Below, piece by piece: positions 1 to 8,746 of a stretch of DNA of 64,000 nt; positions within the stretch are counted from its first letter, which is position 1, and each line of letters starts with the position of its first letter. Origin of the DNA: an uncultured Myxococcales bacterium (GTDB taxonomy: Bacteria > Myxococcota_A > UBA9042); assembly GCA_903896545.1 (NCBI GenBank), contig CAITYF010000159.1, forward strand, positions 1 to 64,000. The letters run 5' to 3'. The translations under genes and the position numbers were made by a program. Below the pieces are notes generated by a model that worked only from the letters and a program-made list of their open reading frames with translations, was not told the origin of the DNA and made no database searches.

Positions 1-3000
1 ACCAACAACGGCGGCTGCGACAGCCTGACCGCGTGCACCAACACGCCCGGCAGCCGCACCTGCGGTGCATGCCCCAGTGGGTACACGGGATCCGGCGCGA
101 CGGCGTGCGTGGACGTCAACGAATGCGCGACCAACAACGGCGGCTGCGACAGCCTGACCACGTGCACGAACACGCCTGGCAGCCGCACCTGCGGCGCTTG
201 CCCCAGCGGGTACACGGGCACTGGCGCGACTGCGTGCGTGGACGTCAACGAATGCACAACCAACAACGGCGGCTGCGACAGCCTGACCGCGTGCACGAAC
301 ACGCCTGGCAGCCGCACCTGCGGTGCATGCCCCAGTGGGTACACGGGATCCGGCGCGACTGCTTGCGTGGACGTCGACGAGTGCGCGACCAACAACGGCG
401 GCTGCGACAGCCTGACCGCGTGCACCAACACGCCCGGCAGCCGCACCTGCGGCGCTTGCCCCAGCGGGTACACGGGCACTGGCGCGACTGCGTGCGTGGA
501 CGTCAACGAGTGCACAACCAACAACGGTGGCTGCAGCGCGCAGGCGGACTGCAACAACACCGTGGGCAACTTCACGTGCACGTGCCACGCCGGGTTCTCC
601 GGCAACGGCGTGCTCTGCAGTGACGTCAACGAGTGCGCGACCAACAACGGCGGCTGCAACGCAGCGGCCAACTGTACCAACACTTTTGGCAGCTTCGACT
701 GCGCATGCAAGGCGGGATACACCGGCGACGGCGTGAGTTGCACCGACGTGAACGAGTGCGCGACGGGCAACGGCGGCTGCGATCCGTTGACGGTGTGTAC
801 GAACACGGTGGGTTCGTTTGCGTGCGGCGCATGTCCGTCTGGCTACACGGGGAGCGGGGACTCCGCGTGCGTGGACGTCGACGAGTGCTTGAGTGGCAAC
901 GGCGGCTGTGACGCGTTGACGGTTTGCATCAACACGGCGGGTAGCCGGACGTGCGGCGCGTGTCCAAGTGGCTACAGTGGTACCGGCGCGACGGCGTGCG
1001 TGGACATCAACGAGTGTGCGACCAACAACGGCGGCTGCGACAACCTGACGACGTGCACCAACACGCCGGGTTCGCACAACTGCGGCAATTGTCCGAGCGG
1101 CTACACCGGCGGCGGCGCGACCGGCTGCGTCGACGTGAACGAGTGTGCGACCGCCAACGGCGGCTGTGACGCGCTGACGGTCTGCACGAACACGGCGGGG
1201 AGTCGCACGTGCGGCGCATGCCCCAATGGCTATCTGGGCACGGGTGAGTCGGGCTGCGTGGACGACAACGAGTGCGCGACCAACAACGGCGGCTGCGACA
1301 CGCTCACCGCGTGCAGCAACACCGCCGGTTCGTTCACTTGCGGCGCGTGTCCGGCAGGCTACACGGGCACCGGCATTGCCGGGTGCGTCGACGTGAACGA
1401 GTGCCTGACCAGCAACGGCGGCTGCGACGCGCTCACGGCGTGCGTCAACACGCCGGGCGGCCGTCAGTGTGGCGATTGTCCCGCAGGCTACACAGGCACA
1501 GGAGCGACTGCATGCGTCGACGTGAACGAGTGCCTGACCGCCAACGGTGGCTGCGACGCGCTGACGACGTGCACCAACTCGGCAGGCAGTTTCACTTGCG
1601 GCGCGTGCCCGGCGGGCTACACCGGCAGCGGCGACACCGGCTGCGCTGACGTCAACGAGTGCCTGACCGCGAACGGCGGCTGCGACACCTTGACGGCGTG
1701 CACCAACACCGCGGGCAGCCGCACGTGCGGCGCATGCCCCACCGGCTACACAGGCGACGGCGCCGCGGGCTGCTTTGACGTCGACGAGTGCGCCACCGCC
1801 AACGGCGGATGCGACAGCTTGACGGCCTGCACAAACAGCGCGGGTTCCTTCTCCTGTGGGGCATGCCCCGCGGGCTACACCGGTAGCGGCGCGAGCGGGT
1901 GTGTCGACATCGATGAGTGCAGCACCAACAACGGCAATTGCGACGCGCTCACTGTGTGCATCAACACGCCCGGATCGCGCGTCTGCGGCGCGTGCCCCAG
2001 CGGCTACACCGGCACGGGCGCGACGGCGTGCGTGGACATCGACGAGTGCGCGAGCAACAACGGCGGCTGCGATGCGCTTGTGACGTGTGCCAACACGCCC
2101 GGCGCGTACACGTGCGGCGGCTGTCCCGTGGGCTACACGGGCGGCGGTTTGTCCGGGTGCGTGGACATCGACGAGTGCGCGAGCAACAACGGTGGCTGCG
2201 ATCACCTCGCGTCCTGCACCAACACCGCTGGCAGCCACACGTGCGGCGCATGCCCCAGCGGTTACGTCGGCACCGGCGCGACCGGCTGCGTTGACGTCAA
2301 CGAGTGCGCGACGGACAACGGCGGCTGCGACTTGCTCACGGACTGCACCAACACAGCGGGCAGCTTCTCGTGTGGCGCGTGCCCGCCTGGCTACACCGGC
2401 AACGGCAGCACGGGCTGCGTCGACATCGACGAATGCGCGACCAACCACGGCGGCTGCGACGCGCTCGCCGAGTGCGTGAACACGGCTGGATCACGGTCCT
2501 GTGGCGCATGTCCGGCTGGCTACAGCGGTACGGGTGCAACGGCGTGCGTGGACATCAACGAATGCAGCACGAACAACGGCGGCTGCGACAACCTGACGAC
2601 GTGCACCAACAGCGCGGGCGGCTTCACCTGCGGCGCGTGCCCCAGCGGCTACAGCGGCAGCGGCGACTTGGGCTGCACCGACGTCGACGAGTGCATTCTG
2701 GACAACGGCGGCTGCGACTTGCTGACGGTCTGCACCAACACACCGGGCGCGCGCACGTGCGGCACTTGTCCGACCGGCTATGTGGGCACGGGCGTCGCGG
2801 GCTGTTTTGACATCGACGAGTGCGCGACCGACAACGGCGGCTGCGACGGCTTGACCAGCTGCACCAACACGCCCGGCAGCTTCACCTGCGGCGTGTGTCC
2901 CGGCGGCTACAGCGGCAGTGGCAGCACGGGCTGCATCGACGTGAACGAGTGTCTGACCGGCAACGGCGGCTGCGACGTCGCGGCGGATTGCACGAATACG

Positions 3001-4974
3001 GTGGGCAGCTTCGGCTGCAATTGCCAAGCGGGCTACGTGGGTGACGGCTTCAGTTGCACGGACGTCAACGAGTGCCTCACCAGCAACGGCGGCTGTGACC
3101 CGCTGGCGTTGTGCACCAACGTGCCGGGCAGCAGCCTGTGTGGACCGTGCCCGACCGGCTATAGCGGTACCGGCGACACGACGTGTGTCGACGTCGACGA
3201 ATGTGCGATCAACCACGGCGGCTGCGACTTGGCGGCGGATTGCTCCAACACGATCGGCGCGTTCAGCTGCACCTGTCAGACCGGCTATGCCGGCGACGGA
3301 TTCTTCTGCACCGACGTCAACGAGTGCCTGACCAACAACGGCGGCTGTGACCTCGCGGCAGATTGCTCCAACACGGTGGGCGGCAACACGTGCGCGTGTC
3401 AGAGCGGCTACACCGGCAACGGCTATACGTGCACGGACGTCGACGAATGCGCGCAGGGCAACGGCGGCTGCGACTCCTTGACGGTCTGCACCAACACGCC
3501 GGGTGACCGGACCTGCGGCGCGTGCCCTGACGGCTACACGGGCAGCGGCGACACGGTCTGCTCCGACGTCAACGAGTGTTTGGTGAACAACGGCGGCTGC
3601 GACTTGCTCACCGTTTGCTTCAACACGGTGGGTGCGCACACGTGCGGCGCGTGTCCGGGCGGCTTCAGCGGCAGCGGCGACACGGCGTGCGTAGACATCG
3701 ACGAGTGCGCGACCAACCACGGCGGCTGCGACGCGCTGACGGCGTGCGAAAACACAATCGGCAGCTTCACGTGCGGCATTTGCCCCGCGGGTTACACGGG
3801 CGGCGGCGCGACGGGCTGCGCGGACATCGACGAGTGCGCGACCGGCAACGGCGGTTGCGACGTGCTGACGGCATGCGCCAACAGCCCAGGCACGTTCGCG
3901 TGCGGCGGCTGCCCGGCAGGCTATCAAGGCGATGGCAGCACCGGTTGCTTTGACGTCAACGAGTGCCTGACTGCCAACGGCGGCTGCGACTTGGCGACGG
4001 ACTGCTCGAATACGGCGGGCAGTTTCAGCTGCGGCGCGTGCCCGACCGGCTACACCGGCAACGGCAGCGTAGGCTGCGTCGACGTGGACGAGTGCGCGAC
4101 CAACAGCGGCGGCTGTGACGTGCTGACTGCGTGCATCAACACCACGGGCAGCTTTGTGTGCGGCGCGTGCCCACCGGGCTACACCGGCACTGGCGCAAGC
4201 GGCTGTGTCGACATCGATGAGTGTGCGACGAACAACGGCGGCTGCGATTTGGCGACGGCGTGCTCCAATACCGCGGGCAACTTCACCTGCGGCACCTGCC
4301 CGCCGGGCTACACGGGCGGCGGCGCGACGGGCTGCTTGGACATCGACGAGTGTGCAACGAACAACGGCGGCTGCGACTTAGCGACGGCGTGCGCCAACAC
4401 CATTGGCAGCTTCTCGTGCGGCGCTTGCCCCGCTGGCTACGCCGGCACCGGCAACAGCGGCTGCGTCGACATCGACGAGTGCTTGGCCAACCACGGCGGC
4501 TGCGACGCACTGACGACGTGCACCAACTTGGGCGGCAGCTACACCTGCGGCGTTTGCCCGGACGGCTACACGGGCGACGGCAGCGCGGGTTGCGTGGATT
4601 TGAACGAGTGCGCGACGCCGTCCGGCGCGGGCTGCGACTTGTCGGCGGACTGCTCCAATACAGCGGGCAGCTACGCGTGCGTCTGCAAGACGGGCTATTC
4701 GGGCAACGGCTTTTTCTGCTCGTTGGACGATCCGTGCGCAATCAACAACGGCGGCTGTGACGTCTATGCGACCTGCTTGCCCAACGGCGTCACTGTGACC
4801 TGCGGCTGCCAGCCGGGCTTCGCGGGCGACGGCTTGAGCTGTGCAGACGTCGACGAGTGCGCGACCAGCAACGGCGGCTGCGACCTCGCGGCGAACTGCA
4901 CGAATACCATCGGCAGCTTCACCTGCACGTGTGGCACGGGCTACGCGGGTGACGGCACGGTCTGCAAGGCGGTG
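1..4974 (+). repeat. Tandem calcium-binding EGF-like modules, unit about 129 bp (43 aa)
   Basis: Recurrent DVNECATNNGGCDSLTTCTNTPGSRTCGACPSGYTGTGATACV; 129-bp spacing measured directly in the first units (tgcgg at 61, 190, 319, 448). Confidence 0.95.
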
Positions 4975-7900
4975 GACAGCGATGGCGACAACCTGACCGA
5001 CCTCGTGGAAGTGACGCTGGGCACCGATCCGACCAACCCGGACTCAGACGCGGACGGCTTGAACGACGGACTGGAAGTGAAGTTGGGAACGGACCCGCTC
5101 CTGCTGGACACCGATGGCGATCTGTTGAACGACGCGGTGGAGATCGCAGGCGGCAACACGGAAGCGTACGAACCGGGCAAGGAGACCAATCCGCTGGACG
5201 CCGATAGCGACGACGACGGCTTGGCGGACGGCGATGAAGTGCAGGGCAAGGGGCCGCTGGCGAAGTACGCGCCGACCAACCCGCTCTTGCGCGACACGGA
5301 CGGCGATGGGCTCTGGGATGGTCTGGAGGTGGGCGTTGTGGCTGGCGTGCCAACGGGCGTGAACGCGCACGGCCTGGCGATTCTCGGTACGCTGCCGGTG
5401 CTTTTGGCGGATGTGGACCCGACGACGACAACCGACCCGAATGCGGCGGACACCGACAAGGGCACGGTCAACGACGGCGTGGAGGACGCCAACCACAACG
5501 GCAGGGTCGATGGGACGGAAACCGATCCAAATAACGGCGCGGACGACGTGGCTAGCATCACGGACTCGGATGGCGACGGACTGATGGACGCGGACGAGAC
5601 CAAGCGCGGGACTGACCCGAAGAAGTTTGACACGGACGGCGATGGTCTGGGCGACGGGCTGGAAGTGCAGTTGGGAACCGACCCGCTGGCTGCAGACACC
5701 GACGGCGATGGACTGCTGGACGGACAAGAACTCGCGGCGGGCGATCCGCAGGCATACGACGCGGGAACGGACACGAACCCGCTGGACGCCGATAGCGACG
5801 AGGACGGGCTGAAAGACGGCGATGAAGTCGCAGGCGCAGGACCGCTCGTTGGGTTTGGAGCGACCAACGCGCTGAATGCGGATACCGACGGTGATGGCTT
5901 GAGCGACGGGCTGGAGGTCGGAGTCACCGCGGGCGTGCCTGCTGGCAAGAGCGCAGGTGGCGTCGCATTCGCCGGTACGGCGGCGCTGTTTGTCGGTGAT
6001 GCGGACCCAGCGTCCAAGACCAACCCGCTGAAGGCGGACACGGACGGCGGCACGGTCGCGGACGGCGTGGAAGATGCCAACCACAACGGTAAGGTGGACG
6101 ACAAGGAGAAAGACCCGAACGTGGCAGCGGATGACGTGCCCAAGCCCGGCGAGGATCTGGACCAGGACGGTGTGCCCGACGACAAGGACAATTGCCCGCA
6201 CATCGCGAACGCGTCTCAAGCGGATTCGGATCACGACGGCGTCGGTGACGTCTGCGACTTCAATGACGGCAACGAACGCGCGGAGGTCTCGGACAGTGGC
6301 ATGGCGCTGCGTGGCGGTTGTTCGTCCGGAACGCTGGGTGGATCCGCGTCGACGCTGGGGCTGGCGCTGCTCGCGGCGGTTCTGCTGGTGCTGCGTCGGG
6401 CGCGTAAGGCGCTGTGGGTCGTTGCTGTGGTGCTGGTGGCGATGCCAGCGTTTGCGGCAAGCGGCAATCTGGACGTCGAGCAGTTCAACGCGGTGCCCAT
6501 CGGCAGTGGCGTCCTGAACCAGTGGCAAAGCGGGACGCCTGGCAACCTCCAGTGGGGCGCCGGGCTCTCTACGCACTACGCGCATCAGCCGTTGCGGTTG
6601 GTTCCTTTGCAGTCGGGCGATGCGCGCGCCACCGGTCAGGTCATTCCCGGTCTCCTGCACGTCGAGGCGCTGGGGCGGCTAGGACTGTTCGATTGGCTGG
6701 AGGTGGACGCCGCGATCCCTTTTGTCGCGACGCTGGGCACGCCGGACACGACCGTCGGCGGGCGCAGCGTGGCGGACCTGCAAGCGGCGCGATTGGGTGA
6801 CATTCGACTGGCAGCCGGCGCCGATCTGACCGCGCTTCTGGGCTGGAAAGCGGCCAACCACGACGGCTTTGGCGTGGGCGTCCGACTCACTGCATGGCTA
6901 CCGACGGGCGACGCGACGGCGTTTCAGAGCGAAGGGACGGTGCACGTGGAGCCGCGTCTGGTCGCCGACTGGCGGCATCGTCGGTGGTTCTTCGGCGCAA
7001 ACGTGGGCTGGCTCGCCCGCGCCCGTTCGCAGGTTTTCCACGTGGTCAGCGACGACGCGTTCACGTGGGGCGTTTTTGGTCGTGGTCCGATCGCGGGTCC
7101 GATCGACTGGCTGGCGACGGCGTATGGCTCGCTGCAGTCCGCCAAGCAGATCAATCCGTTGGACGCGACACAACGCGCGTATGACGGCACCAACAGTCCG
7201 ATGGAGCTACTCGCCGGCGCGCACGCGGACCTGAACCCGTGGGACTTGACGCTCGCAGCGGGTCCAGGGTTGAGCGCCGCCGTGGGCTCGCCTACCTTTC
7301 GCGTTGTTTTGCAAGCCGCGTACGCACCACACACGGTTTCCGTGGAAGAACCGGTCATCGTGGACACCGATGGCGATGGACTCCTCGACCCGGACGACCG
7401 CTGCCCGCGTGCGCCGGAGGACAAGGACGGCTACAGCGATGCAGATGGTTGTCCTGACCCGGACAACGACGCGGATGGCATTTTTGACGAGCAGGACAAG
7501 TGTCCGAGCCAGCCCGAGACGCGCAATGGGTATCAAGACGAGGACGGTTGCCCAGACACGCTGCCGGACCGCGACAGTGACGGCATCCCAGACGCCGCGG
7601 ACAAGTGTCCGGACGATCCGACCGACAAGTGCATGGCGGCAACAGTGGGTGATGAAATCGTCATCTATGAGCGGGTCGAATTCGCGACGAACAAGGCGGT
7701 GATTCGCGCCGAGAGCTTCTCCGTGCTTGACGTTGTAGCGGACATTTTGAAGGCACACGTGGAGTTGACCAAGATTGAGGTGCAGGGGCATACCGATTCC
7801 GACGGCGACGACGTCGCGAATCTGGCGCTGTCGAGTGCTCGCGCTGCGGCGGTCGTGGACTACTTGGTGAAGAAGGGCGTCGACCGCGCGAGGCTGAAGT

Positions 7901-8076
7901 CGACGGGATACGGTCGCACGCGTCCGGTCGCGCCCAACGACACCACCGAGAACAAGCAGAAGAATCGGCGGGTGCAGTTCGTGTTCTCCAGCGCGATTGC
8001 GATTGAGAAGGTCCCGGAAGTTGTGACACCAGCGCAGCCGACGGCGCCCCAAGTGTCACCGCAGAAACCGAAGTAG
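1..8076 (+). CDS. Giant EGF-repeat / TSP3-repeat surface protein continuing in frame into an OmpA-family protein; 5' end lies outside the window
   Basis: Frame 1 is open from base 1 (TNNGGCDSLTACTNTPGSRTCGACPSGYTG...), so the track start at 109 is internal. About 38-39 D[VI][ND]EC..NGGC EGF modules, then DxDxDG TSP3-like repeats, GGCSSG-helix-RRARK, signal-peptide-like segment, beta-barrel-like region, more TSP3 repeats and OmpA C-terminus (VEFATNKAVIRAES...VQGHTDSDGDD...NRRVQFVF). Confidence 0.93.
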   Translation, partial: TNNGGCDSLTACTNTPGSRTCGACPSGYTGSGATACVDVNECATNNGGCDSLTTCTNTPGSRTCGACPSGYTGTGATACVDVNECTTNNGGCDSLTACTNTPGSRTCGACPSGYTGSGATACVDVDECATNNGGCDSLTACTNTPGSRTCGACPSGYTGTGATACVDVNECTTNNGGCSAQADCNNTVGNFTCTCHAGFSGNGVLCSDVNECATNNGGCNAAANCTNTFGSFDCACKAGYTGDGVSCTDVNECATGNGGCDPLTVCTNTVGSFACGACPSGYTGSGDSACVDVDECLSGNGGCDALTVCINTAGSRTCGACPSGYSGTGATACVDINECATNNGGCDNLTTCTNTPGSHNCGNCPSGYTGGGATGCVDVNECATANGGCDALTVCTNTAGSRTCGACPNGYLGTGESGCVDDNECATNNGGCDTLTACSNTAGSFTCGACPAGYTGTGIAGCVDVNECLTSNGGCDALTACVNTPGGRQCGDCPAGYTGTGATACVDVNECLTANGGCDALTTCTNSAGSFTCGACPAGYTGSGDTGCADVNECLTANGGCDTLTACTNTAGSRTCGACPTGYTGDGAAGCFDVDECATANGGCDSLTACTNSAGSFSCGACPAGYTGSGASGCVDIDECSTNNGNCDALTVCINTPGSRVCGACPSGYTGTGATACVDIDECASNNGGCDALVTCANTPGAYTCGGCPVGYTGGGLSGCVDIDECASNNGGCDHLASCTNTAGSHTCGACPSGYVGTGATGCVDVNECATDNGGCDLLTDCTNTAGSFSCGACPPGYTGNGSTGCVDIDECATNHGGCDALAECVNTAGSRSCGACPAGYSGTGATACVDINECSTNNGGCDNLTTCTNSAGGFTCGACPSGYSGSGDLGCTDVDECILDNGGCDLLTVCTNTPGARTCGTCPTGYVGTGVAGCFDIDECATDNGGCDGLTSCTNTPGSFTCGVCPGGYSGSGSTGCIDVNECLTGNGGCDVAADCTNTVGSFGCNCQAGYVGDGFSCTDVNECLTSNGGCDPLALCTNVPGSSLCGPCPTGYSGTGDTTCVDVDECAINHGGCDLAADCSNTIGAFSCTCQTGYAGDGFFCTDVNECLTNNGGCDLAADCSNTVGGNTCACQSGYTGNGYTCTDVDECAQGNGGCDSLTVCTNTPGDRTCGACPDGYTGSGDTVCSDVNECLVNNGGCDLLTVCFNTVGAHTCGACPGGFSGSGDTACVDIDECATNHGGCDALTACENTIGSFTCGICPAGYTGGGATGCADIDECATGNGGCDVLTACANSPGTFACGGCPAGYQGDGSTGCFDVNECLTANGGCDLATDCSNTAGSFSCGACPTGYTGNGSVGCVDVDECATNSGGCDVLTACINTTGSFVCGACPPGYTGTGASGCVDIDECATNNGGCDLATACSNTAGNFTCGTCPPGYTGGGATGCLDIDECATNNGGCDLATACANTIGSFSCGACPAGYAGTGNSGCVDIDECLANHGGCDALTTCTNLGGSYTCGVCPDGYTGDGSAGCVDLNECATPSGAGCDLSADCSNTAGSYACVCKTGYSGNGFFCSLDDPCAINNGGCDVYATCLPNGVTVTCGCQPGFAGDGLSCADVDECATSNGGCDLAANCTNTIGSFTCTCGTGYAGDGTVCKAVDSDGDNLTDLVEVTLGTDPTNPDSDADGLNDGLEVKLGTDPLLLDTDGDLLNDAVEIAGGNTEAYEPGKETNPLDADSDDDGLADGDEVQGKGPLAKYAPTNPLLRDTDGDGLWDGLEVGVVAGVPTGVNAHGLAILGTLPVLLADVDPTTTTDPNAADTDKGTVNDGVEDANHNGRVDGTETDPNNGADDVASITDSDGDGLMDADETKRGTDPKKFDTDGDGLGDGLEVQLGTDPLAADTDGDGLLDGQELAAGDPQAYDAGTDTNPLDADSDEDGLKDGDEVAGAGPLVGFGATNALNADTDGDGLSDGLEVGVTAGVPAGKSAGGVAFAGTAALFVGDADPASKTNPLKADTDGGTVADGVEDANHNGKVDDKEKDPNVAADDVPKPGEDLDQDGVPDDKDNCPHIANASQADSDHDGVGDVCDFNDGNERAEVSDSGMALRGGCSSGTLGGSASTLGLALLAAVLLVLRRARKALWVVAVVLVAMPAFAASGNLDVEQFNAVPIGSGVLNQWQSGTPGNLQWGAGLSTHYAHQPLRLVPLQSGDARATGQVIPGLLHVEALGRLGLFDWLEVDAAIPFVATLGTPDTTVGGRSVADLQAARLGDIRLAAGADLTALLGWKAANHDGFGVGVRLTAWLPTGDATAFQSEGTVHVEPRLVADWRHRRWFFGANVGWLARARSQVFHVVSDDAFTWGVFGRGPIAGPIDWLATAYGSLQSAKQINPLDATQRAYDGTNSPMELLAGAHADLNPWDLTLAAGPGLSAAVGSPTFRVVLQAAYAPHTVSVEEPVIVDTDGDGLLDPDDRCPRAPEDKDGYSDADGCPDPDNDADGIFDEQDKCPSQPETRNGYQDEDGCPDTLPDRDSDGIPDAADKCPDDPTDKCMAATVGDEIVIYERVEFATNKAVIRAESFSVLDVVADILKAHVELTKIEVQGHTDSDGDDVANLALSSARAAAVVDYLVKKGVDRARLKSTGYGRTRPVAPNDTTENKQKNRRVQFVFSSAIAIEKVPEVVTPAQPTAPQVSPQKPK
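4975..6273 (+). repeat. Thrombospondin type 3-like / acidic Ca-binding repeats
   Basis: DSDGDNLTDLVEVTLGTDPTNPDSDADGLNDGLEVKLGTDP..., ending CPHIANASQADSDHDGVGDVCDFNDG. Confidence 0.85.
6313..6408 (+). other. MYXO-CTERM-like sorting motif (GGCSSG + hydrophobic helix + RRARK), internal to the ORF
   Basis: GGCSSGTLGGSASTLGLALLAAVLLVLRRARK: conserved-type Cys, TM helix, Arg-rich cluster. Confidence 0.75.
6388..6456 (+). other. Internal signal-peptide-like segment (V/M)LRRARKALWVVAVVLVAMPAFA|A preceding the OmpA domain; possible internal GTG start at 6388
   Basis: n-region RRARK, h-region ALWVVAVVLVAMP, AFA|A type I cleavage-like site, followed by a barrel/OmpA-like protein. Confidence 0.65.
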
Positions 8077-8144
8077 CTCAAGCCACAAGCTCGATGAATC
8101 AAGGTGTTGCGTCGTTCCGCAGCTTAGGTTCACGCGCGCGCACC

Positions 8145-8160
8145 AACTGTCTTGACAGTT
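8145..8160. promoter_or_regulatory. Perfect inverted repeat AACTGTC-TT-GACAGTT overlapping a TTGACA-N17-CATAAC promoter-like element upstream of the merR-like gene
   Basis: aactgtcttgacagtt at 8145-8160; TTGACA 8152-8157, 17-nt spacer, CATAAC 8175-8180; ATG at 8219. Confidence 0.5.
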
Positions 8161-8218
8161 GCTGTGTTTGGTGTCATAACTATGTTCACGGTGCTGATGT
8201 CGCGCCAACAAGAGTCAG

Positions 8219-8743
8219 ATGAGCCAGCTATCATCCCCACCATCGCTTTTACCGCTCACGCTGGAGGAGCTGTGCGACGCCACCGGGGAGACACGTCGCA
8301 CGGTGCGGTTTTACATCCTCAACGGCCTGCTCACGCCGCCGGTCGGTGCGGGACCCGCGTCCCGGTATCCGGGCGAGCACGTGGAGCGCTTGCGCTTCAT
8401 CCGCCAAATGCAGGACGACGGCATGCAGCTCTCCAAGATCCGCGCGATCCTGGAGTCAACGCCGGCGCACGGTCTGCGCCACTTCTTGCCGACGGTGCCA
8501 CTGGCTGCGGCGGCTTCCCCGTCTCCGCCACCGATGCTGGCTTCGCCCTTTGAGCCGATGGAGACGAGCGACGCCGCGGAGACCGGGTTTCTGCGCTCGC
8601 CGTGGGAGCGCATCACGCTGGAGCCCGGCGTGGAGCTGCACGTGCGTCGGCCGTTGGGTGTGGCGGCGAATCGGCGTGTCCAGCGTCTGCTGGATTTCGC
8701 CCAGAAGCTGAGTCGTGATTCCAGTTACAAGTCAGGGAGGTAA
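8219..8743 (+). CDS. MerR-family transcriptional regulator
   Basis: LTLEELCDATGETRRTVRFYILNGLLTPPVGAGPASRYPGEHVERLRFIRQMQDDGMQLSKIRAIL: MerR-type winged HTH. Confidence 0.85.
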   Translation: MSQLSSPPSLLPLTLEELCDATGETRRTVRFYILNGLLTPPVGAGPASRYPGEHVERLRFIRQMQDDGMQLSKIRAILESTPAHGLRHFLPTVPLAAAASPSPPPMLASPFEPMETSDAAETGFLRSPWERITLEPGVELHVRRPLGVAANRRVQRLLDFAQKLSRDSSYKSGR

Positions 8744-8746
8744 GTT

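Noticed and set aside
33-3331. Chains of overlapping RRLRQPD/QQRRLR-type ORFs within the EGF gene
   Set aside because: Alternate-frame translations of the same repeats.
2491-3927. 478-aa minus-strand repetitive ORF
   Set aside because: Antisense translation of the EGF array; its repetitiveness merely mirrors the 129-bp unit.
1-4974. CRISPR-like or VNTR array at the window start
   Set aside because: Units are 129-bp protein-coding EGF modules without spacers; reading frame preserved throughout.
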